Assembly: GCF_013377855.1 (NCBI RefSeq)
Contig: NZ_JABXYJ010000010.1
Location: 27,149 to 91,148, forward strand
Length of the DNA stretch: 64,000 nucleotides
DNA from: Cognatundibacterium oligocarboniphilum
Lineage (GTDB): Bacteria; Pseudomonadota; Gammaproteobacteria; Burkholderiales; Burkholderiaceae_D
Direction: 5' to 3'
Positions within the stretch are counted from its first letter, which is position 1. Each line of letters opens with the position of its first letter. Both the position numbers and the translations under genes were made by a program. Positions 50,530 to 62,804 of this stretch are shown here, in pieces. A model generated the notes under the pieces. The model searched no databases, was not told the DNA's origin, and saw only the letters and a list, made by a program, of their open reading frames with translations.

Positions 50530-51363
50530 TCAGTCAGCCGGACGTAATGAGACGTCCCCGGCCAGTATACTGACCTGCCCTTGTCCCGTCTGCAATAACA
50601 GACAACCCATCGCGTCGGCACCCAACGCGATACCTTGCCGGATGACCTGGCCCTGATCCAGAATCTGCACTACCTGCCCGGCATATGCATGCAGTGTGTT
50701 CCAGCGTTGCAGGAAGCCGCCAAATCCTTCCCGCTCAAATTGATCCAGCCCGCGCGCCAACGCATTCAACAGCATCGCTGCCAGCTGATTTCTGTCCATT
50801 CTCGCCAGCCAGGGCGCGTCTGCCACCGTACGTCCCAGTTCCGATTCCAGCGTATCGGGAACCAGCAGATTCAATCCTATGCCGACCACAATCCAGCTGC
50901 CCTGTTCCGGCTGTGTGGCGCTTTCAATCAGAATTCCGGCCAGTTTATTGCCATTGCGCAGCACGTCATTCGGCCATTTCAGACGGACGTTGACATCCAG
51001 ACTGTTGAGCACCTCGGCAATCATCACGCCCACAGCCAGCGGCAATCCCATTAACTGATGGCTGGCCTGCTTCATCGGCCATGCCAGTGAAAACATCAGC
51101 ATGCCATCCGGTACCGAACTCCAGCTGCGGCCAGCACGCCCGCGACCCGCGGTCTGATGCAACGCGATCCGCATGACGGCACGCTCCAGACCGGGAAGCC
51201 GGTTCATCAGGTCGGTATTGGTGGAACCCGTGCTCTCAACAACTTCCACTTCGGCCAGCATACCGAAGGCATCACGCCGTTGCCGGATTGCGTCTGCTTT
51301 CAAAATGCCGTTGTATCGTGGTTGCCTGTCCGCTGCCGCAGCGGTGCCTGATTCATTCTGCAT
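50530..51363 (-). CDS. birA: Biotin--protein ligase (monofunctional BirA)
   Basis: A 277-residue ligase that activates biotin with ATP and attaches it to acetyl-CoA carboxylase. GRGRAGRSW is the biotinyl-AMP loop, KWPNDV and AGILIE the biotin pocket, and SIL-GDVSLR the C-terminal SH3-like domain. An N-terminal helix-turn-helix is missing, so it is not the repressor form found in E. coli; the first 20 residues (NESGTAAAADRQPRY) are unstructured. First gene of the birA-coaX-SPOR unit. Confidence 0.92.
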   Translation of the reverse strand: MQNESGTAAAADRQPRYNGILKADAIRQRRDAFGMLAEVEVVESTGSTNTDLMNRLPGLERAVMRIALHQTAGRGRAGRSWSSVPDGMLMFSLAWPMKQASHQLMGLPLAVGVMIAEVLNSLDVNVRLKWPNDVLRNGNKLAGILIESATQPEQGSWIVVGIGLNLLVPDTLESELGRTVADAPWLARMDRNQLAAMLLNALARGLDQFEREGFGGFLQRWNTLHAYAGQVVQILDQGQVIRQGIALGADAMGCLLLQTGQGQVSILAGDVSLRPAD

Positions 51364-51417
51364 GAGTATTGTTTGATGATTTGGAAAATAGCTTGCCCGA
51401 TTGCTCAGAAAGCAGAT

Positions 51418-51454
51418 AAAAAAACGGCACCGTAGACATTGCTGCGGTGCCGTT
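51418..51454 (-). terminator. Terminator of the rpoBC transcript
   Basis: On the minus strand AACGGCACCG and CGGTGCCGTT form a ten-pair stem, followed by TTTTTTT. It lies 18 bases past the rpoC stop and closes the ribosomal protein-RNA polymerase operon. Confidence 0.9.
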
Positions 51455-51472
51455 CTGATGCTGACTGACAGA

Positions 51473-54400
51473 TCAGGCGTCGCTGTCTGTCAGGTTGCTT
51501 GCGACCTCAGGAACCGGTGCAAAAGTGACTTTCTCTGCATCCAGTAAAGCCTGACGTTCATCAGCTTCCCAGGTTTCTTTCATCTTGCGTGCACGGTGGA
51601 ACGCCAGACCGGTACCAGCAGGAATCAGGCGACCAACAATCACGTTTTCTTTCAGACCACGCAGGCCGTCTTTCTTGCCCATGATCGCTGCTTCTGTCAG
51701 AACCCGTGTGGTTTCCTGGAAGGACGCGGCGGAGATGAAGGAGTCGGTCGACAGCGATGCCTTGGTAATACCCAGCAGGATATTTTCATAAGTTGCCGGA
51801 ATACCGCCAGCAGCAGTCACGCGATCGTTTTCATCCAGCAGTTCAGAACGTTCGACCTGCTCACCGGTGATGTAGTTGGCATCACCCGGATTGACGACAA
51901 CGACACGGCGCAGCATCTGACGCACGATCACTTCAATGTGCTTGTCGTTGATCTTGACGCCCTGCAAACGGTACACGTCCTGGACTTCGTCAACGATGTA
52001 GCGGGCCAGCGCTTCGATACCCAGGAGGCGCAGGATGTCTTGCGGATCGGCCGGGCCGTCCACAATCATTTCACCCTTGTTCACCACCTGACCGTCATGC
52101 ACCAGCACCTGCTTGTCTTTGGCAATCAGGAACTCGTGTTTTTCACCGTCCATGTCGGTGATTTCCAGACGCTGCTTACCTTTGGTTTCCTTACCGAACG
52201 CAACAGTACCGGTTACCTCTGCCAGCATACCGGCATCTTTTGGTGAACGTGCTTCGAACAGTTCGGCAACGCGTGGCAGACCACCGGTAATATCACGGGT
52301 TTTTTGCGATTCGGTCGGAATACGCGCCAGAACCTCACCCACTGTCACCTGCTGACCGTCTTTAACGGTAATCAGCGCGCCAACCTGGAAGCCGATCGTC
52401 ACTGCATGTTCAGTACCGGCAATTTTCACTTCTTCGCCGTTTTCATTCAGCAGCTTAACCTGCGGGCGTACCGATTTACCGGCTGCGCCACGACGTTTAG
52501 GATCGATCGCTACCAGCGTGGACAAACCGGTCACTTCATCAACCTGTTTTGCAACGGTCACGCCTTCTTCGACATTCTCGAATTTCACCGTACCGGTGTA
52601 TTCGGTAATGATAGGACGGGTCAGCGGATCCCATGTCGCCAGTGCCGTACCAGCCTTGATGAGCATGCCGTCTTTGACGATCAGTGTCGCACCGTAAGGT
52701 ACTTTATGACGCTCACGCTCACGACCGTGGTCGTCAGTGATCAGCACTTCACCGGAACGGGAAATGACGATCTGATCGCCTTTACCGTTCGTGACATAAC
52801 GCATCGTCGCAGTGAAACGGATCGTACCGTTGGATTTGGCTTCCACGGAAGAGGCCACGGCTGCACGGGACGCCGCACCACCGATGTGGAAGGTACGCAT
52901 CGTCAGCTGTGTACCCGGTTCACCGATGGACTGCGCAGCAATCACACCGACGGCTTCGCCGGAATTAACCAGATTGCCACGCCCCAGATCACGGCCATAG
53001 CACATCGCACACAGACCATAGCGGGTGTCACAGGTCAGTGGTGTACGGACTTTGACTTCGTCAATGCCCAGAGCTTCAATACGTTCTACAGCCACTTCAT
53101 CCAGCAGCGTACCCGCTGCATACAGGGTTTCCTGTGTTTCAGGATTCACGATATCGTTGGCAGAAACACGGCCCAGAATCAGGTCGCGCAAAGGCACGTT
53201 GACTTCACCGCCCTCAACGATCGCCTTCATCGAAGAACCGTTCGATGTACCGCAATCGTCTTCCACCACCACCAGGTCCTGCGTCACGTCGACCAGACGG
53301 CGTGTCAGGTAACCGGAGTTCGCTGTCTTCAGCGCCGTATCGGCCAGACCTTTACGCGCACCGTGTGTGGAAATGAAGTATTGCAGAACGTTCAGACCTT
53401 CGCGGAAGTTCGCGGTAATCGGTGTTTCGATAATCGAACCATCCGGTTTCGCCATCAGACCACGCATACCGGCCAGCTGACGGATCTGCGCCGCAGAACC
53501 ACGCGCACCGGAGTCGGCCATCATGTAAATCGCGTTGAAAGACTCTTGCGTGCCGACGCTACCGTCGCGCTTGGTGACAGGTTCAACTTTCAGTTGCTCC
53601 ATCATCGCCTTACCGACTTCATCACCGGTCTTGCCCCAGATATCGACCACTTTATTGTAGCGTTCGCCCGCAGTCACCAGGCCGGAAGCGTATTGCTGTT
53701 CGATCTGTTTGACTTCGTGCTCTGCTGCAGCCAGCAAGGTCACTTTTTGCGGTGGTACCAGCATATCGTCGATACAGATCGAGATACCGGCACGTGTCGC
53801 GAGACGGAAACCCATCTGCATCAGCTGATCGGCAAATACCACTGTCGCACGCAGGCCGCACTTACGGAAAGACGTATCGATCAGGCGGGAAATTTCTTTT
53901 TTCTTCAACGGACGGTTCAGAACGCTGAATGGCAAGCCCTTCGGCAGGATTTCAGACAGAATCGCACGACCGACTGTGGTTTCGTAACGTTTGATGGTCT
54001 TGGTGAATTCACCGGTTGCCACATCTTTCGGGTACTCGGTGATACGCACGGTGATACGGGTGCTGAGTTCGACTTCCTTATTGTCCCAGGCGCGGATCGC
54101 TTCGGAAACATCCGGGAACATCATGCCTTCGCCCTTGCCGTTGATTTTTTCACGGGAAGCGTAGTACAGACCCAACACGATATCCTGGGAAGGTACGATC
54201 GATGGTTCGCCATTGGACGGGAACAGAATATTGTTAGACGCCAGCATCAGTGTGCGGGCTTCCATCTGTGCTTCGATCGACAGAGGAACGTGCACCGCCA
54301 TCTGGTCACCGTCGAAGTCGGCGTTAAATGCCGCACAAACGAGCGGATGCAGCTGGATCGCTTTACCTTCGATCAGCACTGGCTCAAACGCCTGGATACC

Positions 54401-55696
54401 CAGACGGTGCAGCGTGGGCGCACGGTTCAGCATGATCGGATGTTCGCGGATGACTTCTTCCAGGATATCCCAGACGACCGGTTCCTGAATCTCTACCAGT
54501 TTCTTCGCTGCCTTGATCGTGGTTGCCAGACCCATCAATTCCAGTTTATTGAAAATGAATGGTTTGAACAGTTCCAGTGCCATCAGTTTCGGCAAGCCGC
54601 ATTGATGCAATTTCAGTTGCGGACCCACAACGATAACGGAACGACCGGAGTAGTCGACGCGCTTACCCAGCAAGTTCTGACGGAAACGACCGCCCTTACC
54701 TTTGATCATCTCAGCCAGCGATTTCAGCGGACGCTTGTTCGCACCAGTCATCGCTTTACCGCGACGGCCGTTATCCAGCAAGGAATCAACCGCTTCCTGC
54801 AACATCCGTTTTTCGTTGCGGGTGATGATTTCCGGAGCGCGCAATTCCATCAGGCGCTTCAGGCGGTTGTTACGGTTAATCACGCGGCGATACAGATCGT
54901 TCAGATCGGAGGTCGCAAAACGCCCGCCATCCAGCGGTACCAGCGGACGCAATTCAGGCGGCAGCACTGGCAGTACTTCCATGATCATCCAGTCTGGCTT
55001 GATGCCGGAACGCTGGAATGCTTCCAGCACTTTCAGGCGCTTCGCGTATTTCTTGATCTTGGCTTCGGATTTGGATTCTTTCAGCTCTGTGCGCAGAGTT
55101 TCCGCATCACGGTCGATATCAATCGAACGCAGCAGTTCGCGGATACCTTCGGCACCCATGAACGCGGTAAATTCATCACCATATTCCTCGTATTTGGCAG
55201 CGTAATCGTCTTCCGACATGATCTGGCATTTTTTCAGCGGAGTCATGCCGGGATCGGTCACAACGTATGCTTCAAAATACAGCACGCGCTCGATATCGCG
55301 CAGTGTCATGTCGAGCACCATACCCAGACGGGAAGGCAGCGATTTCAGGAACCAGATATGCGCTGTTGGCGACGCCAGTTCGATGTGACCCATGCGCTCA
55401 CGGCGTACCTTGGCGAGTGTGACTTCAACACCGCATTTTTCGCAGATGACGCCGCGGTGTTTCAGACGCTTGTACTTACCGCACAGGCATTCATAATCTT
55501 TGATCGGTCCGAAAATCTTGGCGCAGAACAGGCCGTCGCGTTCCGGCTTAAAGGTACGGTAGTTGATGGTTTCCGGCTTTTTGACTTCGCCGTAGGACCA
55601 GGAACGGATTTTTTCCGGAGACGCCAGACCAATTTTGATCGCGTCGAATTGTTCGTTTGGCTGGACTTGCTTGAATAAATCGAGCAGGGCTTTCAT
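51473..55696 (-). CDS. rpoC: DNA-directed RNA polymerase beta' subunit
   Basis: A 1407-residue catalytic subunit, the same length as E. coli RpoC. The zinc-ribbon cysteines are in [20 protein letters not shown]; the catalytic Mg motif [12 protein letters not shown], the bridge and trigger regions ([37 protein letters not shown]), and the second zinc site ([13 protein letters not shown]) are all present. I start it at ATG 55696 with GGAGT upstream; the GTG three codons further is not needed. An 1124-codon open frame on the opposite strand (52304-55678) is a shadow of its codon use. Confidence 0.97.
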   Translation of the reverse strand: MKALLDLFKQVQPNEQFDAIKIGLASPEKIRSWSYGEVKKPETINYRTFKPERDGLFCAKIFGPIKDYECLCGKYKRLKHRGVICEKCGVEVTLAKVRRERMGHIELASPTAHIWFLKSLPSRLGMVLDMTLRDIERVLYFEAYVVTDPGMTPLKKCQIMSEDDYAAKYEEYGDEFTAFMGAEGIRELLRSIDIDRDAETLRTELKESKSEAKIKKYAKRLKVLEAFQRSGIKPDWMIMEVLPVLPPELRPLVPLDGGRFATSDLNDLYRRVINRNNRLKRLMELRAPEIITRNEKRMLQEAVDSLLDNGRRGKAMTGANKRPLKSLAEMIKGKGGRFRQNLLGKRVDYSGRSVIVVGPQLKLHQCGLPKLMALELFKPFIFNKLELMGLATTIKAAKKLVEIQEPVVWDILEEVIREHPIMLNRAPTLHRLGIQAFEPVLIEGKAIQLHPLVCAAFNADFDGDQMAVHVPLSIEAQMEARTLMLASNNILFPSNGEPSIVPSQDIVLGLYYASREKINGKGEGMMFPDVSEAIRAWDNKEVELSTRITVRITEYPKDVATGEFTKTIKRYETTVGRAILSEILPKGLPFSVLNRPLKKKEISRLIDTSFRKCGLRATVVFADQLMQMGFRLATRAGISICIDDMLVPPQKVTLLAAAEHEVKQIEQQYASGLVTAGERYNKVVDIWGKTGDEVGKAMMEQLKVEPVTKRDGSVGTQESFNAIYMMADSGARGSAAQIRQLAGMRGLMAKPDGSIIETPITANFREGLNVLQYFISTHGARKGLADTALKTANSGYLTRRLVDVTQDLVVVEDDCGTSNGSSMKAIVEGGEVNVPLRDLILGRVSANDIVNPETQETLYAAGTLLDEVAVERIEALGIDEVKVRTPLTCDTRYGLCAMCYGRDLGRGNLVNSGEAVGVIAAQSIGEPGTQLTMRTFHIGGAASRAAVASSVEAKSNGTIRFTATMRYVTNGKGDQIVISRSGEVLITDDHGRERERHKVPYGATLIVKDGMLIKAGTALATWDPLTRPIITEYTGTVKFENVEEGVTVAKQVDEVTGLSTLVAIDPKRRGAAGKSVRPQVKLLNENGEEVKIAGTEHAVTIGFQVGALITVKDGQQVTVGEVLARIPTESQKTRDITGGLPRVAELFEARSPKDAGMLAEVTGTVAFGKETKGKQRLEITDMDGEKHEFLIAKDKQVLVHDGQVVNKGEMIVDGPADPQDILRLLGIEALARYIVDEVQDVYRLQGVKINDKHIEVIVRQMLRRVVVVNPGDANYITGEQVERSELLDENDRVTAAGGIPATYENILLGITKASLSTDSFISAASFQETTRVLTEAAIMGKKDGLRGLKENVIVGRLIPAGTGLAFHRARKMKETWEADERQALLDAEKVTFAPVPEVASNLTDSDA

Positions 55697-56004
55697 GTAT
55701 ATCACTCCAGTAAAGCGTGCGAATTTACTTTGAAATTCACGCTAGTTGGCTGAATAGTGCTGCAACAGAAGCAATTTCGTCATCTGACCCTGTTCGCATC
55801 GACGGGAGAGCCGGAATCCCTTGCTGGGACTGGTTCCATCAGATACCGGGAACGAATTCACTTCCAAACTGCTGGCTGGCTGAATGACCATCGCCCGGAT
55901 CTCGTCCGGGCGGCGGCGGTAGTACACATACTGCAAATTACTAATTTTTTTCATCTGCTGCAAAGCAGCTTCCAGCGGGCCGGAAGGCTTTGCAGTAATC
56001 CGGA
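55697..56004. other. rpoB-rpoC spacer with a hairpin
   Basis: The spacer is 308 bases, longer than the short gap found in many relatives. CTGCAAAG (55958-55965) and CTTTGCAG (55988-55995), with inner CTTCC/GGAAG, pair into a hairpin just after the rpoB stop. On the minus strand it is followed by A residues, so it is not a terminator; a processing site is possible. A 73-codon frame here (55742-55963) has no homology I recognise and is not called. Confidence 0.5.
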
Positions 56005-59000
56005 TTAATCGCGCTCGAGATCGATATCGATACCCAGAGAGCGAATTTCCTTGACCAGAACGTTGAACGATTCTGGCATACCTGCATCAATCACGTGATC
56101 ACCCTTGACCAGGTTTTCATATACTTTGGTACGGCCATTCACGTCATCCGACTTGACGGTCAGCATCTCTTGCAAGACGTAAGACGCGCCGTAAGCTTCC
56201 AGTGCCCAAACTTCCATCTCACCGAAACGCTGACCACCGAATTGGGCTTTACCGCCCAATGGCTGCTGCGTGACCAGAGAATATGGTCCGGTTGAGCGGG
56301 CATGCATTTTATCATCAACCAGATGGTGCAGTTTCAGCATATGCATATAGCCAAGAGTCACCTTGCGCTCGAACGCTTCGCCAGTCCGGCCATCGTACAG
56401 GGTAACCTGATTTTTGGATGGCGTCATACCGAGTTGTTCGGCAATGTGATCAGGGAAAGCCAGATCCAGCATGCGGCGGATTTCAGACTCATGCGCACCG
56501 TCAAACACCGGTGTCGCAAACGGCACACCGTTTTTCAGGTTGTTCGTCAGTTCCAGAATTTCTGCATCGCTGAAACCGTCGATATCTTCCTTCTTGCCGG
56601 ATTCGTTATAAATCTTTTTCAGGAATTCGCGCAGCTCTTCAACCTTCGCTTTCGCTTTCAGCATTTCACCGATACGCAGACCCAGACCCTTTGCCGCCCA
56701 GCCCAGATGCACTTCCAGAACCTGACCCACGTTCATACGGGACGGAACACCCAGCGGGTTCAGTACGATGTCTGCAGGCGTACCATCGGCCATGTATGGC
56801 ATATCTTCAATCGGTACGATACGGGAAACCACACCCTTGTTACCGTGACGACCCGCCATCTTGTCACCTGGCTGCAGGCGACGCTTGACCGCGAGATACA
56901 CTTTGACCATTTTCTGTACGCCTGGCGGCAATTCGTCGCCCTGAGTCAGCTTGGTGCGTTTTTCTTCGAACGCCAGATCGAACTGATGACGTTTTTCGGC
57001 GATGGAATCTTTCATCGCAACCAGTGCATTCGCCGCATCATCGGATGCCAGACGGATATCGAACCAGTGATATTTATCGATGCTGGCCAGATATTCCTTA
57101 GTGATCTTGCTGCCTTTTGCCAGCTTGGCCGGACCGCCGTCAGCGATCTTGCCGTCCAGCATACGCTCCAGACGCTCGAACGCATCGCCTTCCACGATAC
57201 GCAGCTGATCGTTCAGATCCAGGCGGTAGCGTTTCAGTTCATCGTCGATAATCTGCTGTGCGCGTTTGTCGCGCTGGATACCTTCGCGAGTGAACACTTG
57301 AACGTCGATGACTGTACCAACCATGCCGGACGGTACGCGCAAAGACGTATCTTTCACGTCGGACGCTTTCTCACCGAAAATCGCACGCAGCAGTTTCTCT
57401 TCCGGTGTCAGTTGAGTTTCGCCTTTTGGCGTGACTTTACCAACCAGTGTGTCGCCAGCTGTTACTTCGGCGCCGATGTAGACGATACCGGATTCATCCA
57501 GACGGGCCAGTTGGTTCTCAGCCAGATTCGAGATATCGCGGGTGATTTCTTCCGCGCCCAGCTTGGTGTCACGTGCCACAACGGACAACTCTTCGATATG
57601 AATCGATGTATAGCGGTCGTCAGCTACCACTTTTTCAGAGATCAGAATCGAATCTTCGAAGTTATAACCGTTCCACGGCATAAACGCGACCAGCATATTC
57701 TGACCCAGAGCCAGTTCGCCCATGTCAGTCGATGCGCCGTCAGCCAGGACGTCACCTTTGGCAACCACGTCACCGACTTTGACGATAGGACGCTGGTTGA
57801 TATTGGTGTTCTGGTTGGAACGGGTGTACTTGATCAGGTTGTAAATATCCACACCGACTTCACCAGCCTGTGCTTCAGCATCATTGACACGAATCACGAT
57901 ACGACCCGCATCGATGTAATCGACTTTACCGCCGCGCAGCGCCTGCACTGTGGTGCCGGAGTCAACTGCCACGGTACGCTCGATACCAGTACCGACGAAA
58001 GCTTTCTCCGGACGTAGACAAGGAACTGCCTGACGCTGCATGTTGGCACCCATCAACGCACGGTTCGCATCATCGTGTTCGAGGAATGGAATCAGCGATG
58101 CCGCAACGGAAACTACCTGACCGGTCGCCACGTCCATGTACTGGATGCGCTCTGGCGAGACCAGGATGGTTTCGCCAGCTTCACGGGCAGACACCAGTTC
58201 GTCGACCAACGTGCCTGTGCCGTCGATGGTCGCATTCGCCTGAGCGATGATATAGCGGCCTTCTTCGATCGCAGACAGATAATCGATCTGGTTCGTGATT
58301 TTGCTGTCAACAACCTTGCGATATGGCGTTTCTAGGAAACCGTATTCGTTCAGACGCGCGTACAAAGCCAGCGAGTTGATCAGACCGATGTTCGGGCCTT
58401 CCGGTGTCTCGATCGGACAAACGCGGCCGTAGTGGGTCGGATGCACGTCGCGGACTTCAAAGCCGGCGCGCTCACGGGTCAGACCGCCAGGTCCCAGTGC
58501 GGAAATACGGCGCTTGTGCGTGATTTCGGACAGCGGGTTGGTCTGATCCATAAACTGCGACAACTGCGAAGAACCGAAGAATTCGCGGATTGCTGCAGAA
58601 ATCGGCTTGGAGTTAATCAGGTCATGCGGCATCAGGTTATCGGCTTCCGCCTGACCCAGACGCTCTTTGACGGCACGCTCGACACGCACCAGACCGGCAC
58701 GGAACTGGTTTTCAGCCAATTCACCAACGCAACGTACCCGGCGGTTACCCAGGTGATCGATATCGTCGACTTCGCCGCGACCATTGCGCAGCTCAACCAG
58801 AATCTTGATTACGGCGAGGATGTCTTCGTTGGACAAAGTCATGGCGCCGGTCAGTTCGTCGCGGCCGATACGGCGATTGAACTTCATACGGCCAACAGCC
58901 GACAGGTCGTAACGCTCTTCACTGTAGAACAAACCATTGAACAGCGCTTCAACAGAATCTTCTGTCGGCGGTTCGCCAGGGCGCATCATGCGGTAAATCG

Positions 59001-60111
59001 CCACGCGTGCTGCCATCTGGTCGGCAGTGTCATCGGTACGCAAAGTCTGGGAGATGTAAGCACCCTGATCCAGATCGTTGGTATACAAGGTCTGAATGTC
59101 AGTGACGCGAGCATCGCGCAGACGTCCCAATAATTCTTCTGTCAGTTCGTCGTTGGCATTCGCAATCACTTCGCCAGTATCGGCGTCGATAATATTTTTC
59201 GCCAGCACACGGCCGATCAGATAATCTTCTGGAACAGAAATATGCTTGATGCCGCCGGCATCAATTTCGCGGACATGTTTTGCGTTGATGCGCTTATCTT
59301 TGGCAACAATAACTTTACCGGACTTGTCGGTAATATCGAAACGCGCCACTTCACCGCGCAGACGCTCGGAAACAAATTCCATTTCAGCGCCATCGTTATG
59401 CAGCGTGAAATTATCGAAAACGAAGAAATTAGCCAGGATCTGCTCATTGGTCATCCCAATTGCACGCAACAGAATCGTGACAGGCATCTTACGACGGCGG
59501 TCAATACGGAAGAACAGGATATCTTTCGGATCGAATTCAAAATCCAGCCATGAGCCGCGGTAAGGAATAATCCGTGCCGAGAACAGCAATTTACCGGAAG
59601 AATGCGTTTTGCCACGGTCATGTTCAAAGAACACGCCCGGCGAACGGTGCAACTGGGACACAATCACACGCTCGGTACCATTGATCACAAACGAGCCGGT
59701 GGTGGTCATCAGAGGCAATTCGCCCATGTAGACTTCCTGCTCTTTCATTTCCTTCACGACCGGTTTGGTCGGCGACTCTTTATCCAGAATCACCAGACGC
59801 ACCTTAGCACGCAGCGGAGACGCATAAGTCAGTCCGCGCAACTGACATTCCTTGACGTCAAAAGCGGGATCACCTAATACATAGGATAAAAACTCAAGAC
59901 GAGCAAACCCATTGTGCGAAACAATAGGAAAAATCGAAGTGAAGGCAGATTGCAAGCCCTCATTTTTGCGGTTTGCAGCAGTTCTGTCTTCTTGTAAAAA
60001 GCTCTGATACGACTCGATTTGGGTCGCCAATAAGAACGGAACGTTGTGGACGTTGGCGCGCTTCGCAAAAGATTTACGAATACGCTTCTTCTCAGTAAAT
60101 GAGTAGTGCAT
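56005..60111 (-). CDS. rpoB: DNA-directed RNA polymerase beta subunit
   Basis: A 1368-residue subunit. The rifampicin pocket is visible in [32 protein letters not shown] with the wild-type S, Q, D, H and S positions, so no classical resistance change is apparent. Other marks are [24 protein letters not shown] and the C-terminal anchor [18 protein letters not shown]. The start at ATG 60111 has GGAG upstream and gives [15 protein letters not shown], as usual; a GTG two codons upstream is open. Confidence 0.97.
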   Translation of the reverse strand: MHYSFTEKKRIRKSFAKRANVHNVPFLLATQIESYQSFLQEDRTAANRKNEGLQSAFTSIFPIVSHNGFARLEFLSYVLGDPAFDVKECQLRGLTYASPLRAKVRLVILDKESPTKPVVKEMKEQEVYMGELPLMTTTGSFVINGTERVIVSQLHRSPGVFFEHDRGKTHSSGKLLFSARIIPYRGSWLDFEFDPKDILFFRIDRRRKMPVTILLRAIGMTNEQILANFFVFDNFTLHNDGAEMEFVSERLRGEVARFDITDKSGKVIVAKDKRINAKHVREIDAGGIKHISVPEDYLIGRVLAKNIIDADTGEVIANANDELTEELLGRLRDARVTDIQTLYTNDLDQGAYISQTLRTDDTADQMAARVAIYRMMRPGEPPTEDSVEALFNGLFYSEERYDLSAVGRMKFNRRIGRDELTGAMTLSNEDILAVIKILVELRNGRGEVDDIDHLGNRRVRCVGELAENQFRAGLVRVERAVKERLGQAEADNLMPHDLINSKPISAAIREFFGSSQLSQFMDQTNPLSEITHKRRISALGPGGLTRERAGFEVRDVHPTHYGRVCPIETPEGPNIGLINSLALYARLNEYGFLETPYRKVVDSKITNQIDYLSAIEEGRYIIAQANATIDGTGTLVDELVSAREAGETILVSPERIQYMDVATGQVVSVAASLIPFLEHDDANRALMGANMQRQAVPCLRPEKAFVGTGIERTVAVDSGTTVQALRGGKVDYIDAGRIVIRVNDAEAQAGEVGVDIYNLIKYTRSNQNTNINQRPIVKVGDVVAKGDVLADGASTDMGELALGQNMLVAFMPWNGYNFEDSILISEKVVADDRYTSIHIEELSVVARDTKLGAEEITRDISNLAENQLARLDESGIVYIGAEVTAGDTLVGKVTPKGETQLTPEEKLLRAIFGEKASDVKDTSLRVPSGMVGTVIDVQVFTREGIQRDKRAQQIIDDELKRYRLDLNDQLRIVEGDAFERLERMLDGKIADGGPAKLAKGSKITKEYLASIDKYHWFDIRLASDDAANALVAMKDSIAEKRHQFDLAFEEKRTKLTQGDELPPGVQKMVKVYLAVKRRLQPGDKMAGRHGNKGVVSRIVPIEDMPYMADGTPADIVLNPLGVPSRMNVGQVLEVHLGWAAKGLGLRIGEMLKAKAKVEELREFLKKIYNESGKKEDIDGFSDAEILELTNNLKNGVPFATPVFDGAHESEIRRMLDLAFPDHIAEQLGMTPSKNQVTLYDGRTGEAFERKVTLGYMHMLKLHHLVDDKMHARSTGPYSLVTQQPLGGKAQFGGQRFGEMEVWALEAYGASYVLQEMLTVKSDDVNGRTKVYENLVKGDHVIDAGMPESFNVLVKEIRSLGIDIDLERD

Positions 60112-60255
60112 GGACACTCCGTGAGTGACAGGGAAGGAAGGAGAATTCAGGATTCCTGACGCACATTACAAATACCTTGCGACAAAAAGCCTCAAGTCTC
60201 AACCCTCAGCCTTAATAAACAACTAAACAACCCGAAACGACAAAGAAGCCAAAGA

Positions 60256-60314
60256 GGAATCCTCTCTTGCAAGAGGATTCCTTCCTTTGACTTCGGCAAA
60301 TCCGGAGATTTGCC
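60256..60314 (-). promoter_or_regulatory. Tandem hairpins between rplL and rpoB (attenuator-like)
   Basis: Two perfect stems follow rplL: GGCAAATC/GATTTGCC with loop CGGA (60295-60314), then GGAATCCTCT/AGAGGATTCC (60256-60281). The second is followed only by a mixed TCTTTGG run, so termination should be partial. In E. coli an attenuator and RNase III site lie in the same place and lower rpoBC expression relative to rplJL. Confidence 0.7.
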
Positions 60315-60325
60315 TTGATGCTGAA

Positions 60326-60700
60326 TTACTTGACTTCGACTTTCGCGCCAGCTTCTTCCAGCTTCTTCTTAGCAGCTTCAGCGTCAGCTTTGGAAACACC
60401 TTCTTTAACTGCTTTAGGTGCGCCGTCAACCACGTCTTTCGCTTCTTTCAAGCCCAGGCCTGTCAGTTCACGAACTGCTTTAATCACGCCAACTTTGTTC
60501 GCGCCAGCTTCAGCCAGAATGACTGTGAACTCTGTTTGCTCTTCAGCTGCAGCAGCCGCGCCGCCTGCTGCTGGACCAGCGACTGCCATTGCAGCTGCGG
60601 ATACGCCGAATTTTTCTTCGAATGCCTTCACCAGGTCGTTCAGGTCCATTACGGACATCGCGCCTACGGCTTCCAGGATATCGTCTTTGCTAATTGCCAT
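60326..60700 (-). CDS. rplL: Ribosomal protein bL12 (L7/L12)
   Basis: A 124-residue stalk protein. N-terminal dimer domain ([36 protein letters not shown]), an alanine-rich hinge ([14 protein letters not shown]), and the C-terminal factor-binding domain ([40 protein letters not shown]). It recruits elongation factors to the 50S subunit. It follows rplJ in the standard order. Confidence 0.97.
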   Translation of the reverse strand: MAISKDDILEAVGAMSVMDLNDLVKAFEEKFGVSAAAMAVAGPAAGGAAAAAEEQTEFTVILAEAGANKVGVIKAVRELTGLGLKEAKDVVDGAPKAVKEGVSKADAEAAKKKLEEAGAKVEVK

Positions 60701-60763
60701 TTGAAACTCCTAATATTTTTAAATCACATCGATTCGGTATTTGACGAAAAAGCGAGACTGCAA

Positions 60764-61267
60764 TTAAGCAGCTTCGGCTTCTTTTTTCGCTGCCAGAGCT
60801 GCCAGGCCACGTGCGAAGCCGGATACAGGTGCCTGCATCATGCCCAACAATTGTGCCAACAGAACTTCACGGCTTGGGATGCTTGCCAGTGCAACAACAC
60901 CAGCTTTATCCAGCGATTTGCCTGCATAGTTACCTGCTTTAACAACCAGTTTGTCATTGCCTTTTGCAAAGTCATTGACGACTTTAGCGGCAGCAACAGC
61001 ATCGTCCGAGATCGCATAGATCAACGGACCGGTCATTTCAGAAGCGAGGTTAGCAAATGCAGTACCCTCAACGGCGCGACGTGCGAGTGTGTTCTTCAAC
61101 ACGCGCATGTAAACGCCCTGAGCACGTGCGGATGCACGCAATTGCGTCAAATGACCGACCTGGATGCCACGATATTCAGCTACGACGATAGTCTGTGCAG
61201 TTGCTACTTTTGCAGAGACTTCAGCGACGACAGCCTTTTTGTCATTCAGATTGAGACTCACGGTCAA
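60764..61267 (-). CDS. rplJ: Ribosomal protein uL10
   Basis: A 167-residue protein that anchors the L7/L12 dimers at the GTPase centre. [41 protein letters not shown] is the rRNA-binding part; the C-terminal helix ([14 protein letters not shown]) binds L12. In E. coli L10 with L12 represses its own leader; the structured region 61268-61554 fits that role. Confidence 0.97.
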   Translation of the reverse strand: MTVSLNLNDKKAVVAEVSAKVATAQTIVVAEYRGIQVGHLTQLRASARAQGVYMRVLKNTLARRAVEGTAFANLASEMTGPLIYAISDDAVAAAKVVNDFAKGNDKLVVKAGNYAGKSLDKAGVVALASIPSREVLLAQLLGMMQAPVSGFARGLAALAAKKEAEAA

Positions 61268-61554
61268 CCTCCATTAGTGATACTCATTCAGCACATCAGG
61301 ATGATGAGCTTCCTTTATATCGTTTCGAACACGGCGTCCGAAGTTAGGAGCTTCACTGGCGGACCAGTCCACTACAAAACTTGTTCGGGTACACCATCTG
61401 CGTTGGGCTCTGTCGTCTATGCTCCAGATATTTAACTTGACAGGCATCAGAGATGCATATCAAGCCCAACGGTCTTTGACACTCTGAATGTACGACAGCA
61501 CATTCAGCCCAAAGAATCGCCCTGCGCCAAAAGCGCAGGGACTTAATTTTTTAC
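61268..61554 (-). ncRNA. rplJ leader (L10/L12 autoregulatory region)
   Basis: A 287-base spacer between rplA and rplJ. GTTGGGCT (61402-61409) and AGCCCAAC (61463-61470) pair perfectly at long range, a helix near the centre of the leader. Further pairs are TGAATGT/ACATTCA (61486-61507) and the stem CCCTGCGC/GCGCAGGG (61520-61540), which on this strand lacks a T-run. The arrangement matches the place and style of the L10 leader, which blocks rplJ translation when L10-L12 is in excess. I could not draw the kink-turn. Confidence 0.6.
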
Positions 61555-62247
61555 TTAAGCCAGATTAGCGTGATCAACGCGAACGCCTGCACCCATCGTG
61601 GATGAGATGGAGACTTTACGCAGATATACACCTTTGCTGGATGCAGGTTTTGCCTTGTTCAGGGCATCAATCAGCGCAACCAGGTTAGCTCTCAGGTCGC
61701 CGTCAGCAAAAGATTTGCGACCGATAGTTGCATGGATAATCCCTGCTTTATCTGTACGATACTGAACCTGACCCGCTTTTGCATTTTTAACTGCGGTCGC
61801 TACGTCCGGAGTCACTGTGCCAACTTTTGGGTTAGGCATCAGACCACGTGGACCCAGAACCTGACCCAGAGTACCAACGATACGCATTGTGTCAGGAGAA
61901 GCGATCACAACGTCAAAAGGCATGTCGCCAGCTTTAACGCGCTCTGCCAGATCTTCCATACCGACGATATCTGCACCGGCGGCTTTCGCTTCTTCAGCTT
62001 TTGCACCTTGTGCAAATACCGCTACGCGTACAGATTTACCAGTACCGGCAGGCAGAACGACCGCGCCGCGGACAACCTGGTCGGATTTCTTAGGATCAAC
62101 GCCAAGCTGCACGGAAACGTCGATAGACTCATTGAATTTCGCTGTTGCGCATTCCTTGATCAACGCGATAGCGTTATCAAACGGATAGACTTTCAGACGA
62201 TCTACTTTAGTCGCGAGCAACTTTGCTTTTTTAGATAACTTAGCCAT
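61555..62247 (-). CDS. rplA: Ribosomal protein uL1
   Basis: A 230-residue L1 stalk protein that helps release deacylated tRNA. Conserved parts: [59 protein letters not shown] and [20 protein letters not shown]. In E. coli L1 also represses the L11 operon. Its ATG overlaps the rplK stop by one base (TAATG), as in many relatives. Confidence 0.97.
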   Translation of the reverse strand: MAKLSKKAKLLATKVDRLKVYPFDNAIALIKECATAKFNESIDVSVQLGVDPKKSDQVVRGAVVLPAGTGKSVRVAVFAQGAKAEEAKAAGADIVGMEDLAERVKAGDMPFDVVIASPDTMRIVGTLGQVLGPRGLMPNPKVGTVTPDVATAVKNAKAGQVQYRTDKAGIIHATIGRKSFADGDLRANLVALIDALNKAKPASSKGVYLRKVSISSTMGAGVRVDHANLA

Positions 62248-62678
62248 TACAGACCCTCCACCGTGATACCCATGGAACGAGCAGAACCGGCGATAGTGCG
62301 CACAGCTGCTTCCATGTCAGCAGCAGTCAAATCTTTTGCTTTAACTGTTGCGATTTCTTCCGCCTGCTTACGAGTAATCTTGCCAACTTTATCAGTATGT
62401 GGCTTGGAAGAACCTTTAGTGATACCAGCTGCTTTTTTGATCATGTAAGTTGCCGGAGGGGTCTTCATCACGAAAGTGAAAGACTTGTCAGCAAATGCAG
62501 TGATCACAACAGGGATCGGCATACCTGGCTCCATACCCTGGGTCTGCGCGTTGAACGCCTTGCAGAATTCCATGATATTCAGACCACGTTGACCCAGAGC
62601 TGGACCGATAGGTGGAGATGGATTTGCTTTACCAGCTGGCACTTGCAGCTTGATAAAACCGATAATTTTCTTTGCCAT
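62247..62678 (-). CDS. rplK: Ribosomal protein uL11
   Basis: A 143-residue protein of the GTPase-associated centre. [43 protein letters not shown] carries the proline-rich part that thiostrepton acts on; the C-terminal RNA-binding domain ends GITVEGL. The start at 62678 has an AAGGAG-type site upstream; the open frame from 62726 is upstream untranslated sequence. It is needed for RelA activation in other bacteria. Confidence 0.96.
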   Translation of the reverse strand: MAKKIIGFIKLQVPAGKANPSPPIGPALGQRGLNIMEFCKAFNAQTQGMEPGMPIPVVITAFADKSFTFVMKTPPATYMIKKAAGITKGSSKPHTDKVGKITRKQAEEIATVKAKDLTAADMEAAVRTIAGSARSMGITVEGL

Positions 62679-62804
62679 GATGGCTCCTTCATTAAATGAG
62701 TAATAGCGCCCGCCAATGCCTACCACACACTGACAGGCTCCTCTGCCTGCTTACTTTAATCAGTTTCAACAAACTTCTGTTACGCACCAATCAGCGCTTT
62801 AACC

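Noticed and set aside
52304..55678. An 1124-codon open frame on the + strand opposite rpoC
   Set aside because: It is the exact shadow of rpoC, with no start context and no family features; rpoC has all its catalytic motifs. Long antisense frames are expected from the codon use here.
55742..55963. A 73-codon frame between rpoB and rpoC
   Set aside because: No homology recognised, composition unlike a ribosomal or polymerase-associated protein, and it overlaps the hairpin.
56302..58017. A 571-codon frame opposite rpoB
   Set aside because: Same reason: shadow of rpoB in the complementary frame.
61520..61540. The CCCTGCGC/GCGCAGGG stem as terminator between rplA and rplJ
   Set aside because: On the minus strand it is followed by GATTCTTTGG, not a T-run; a stop there would cut rplJL and rpoBC expression.
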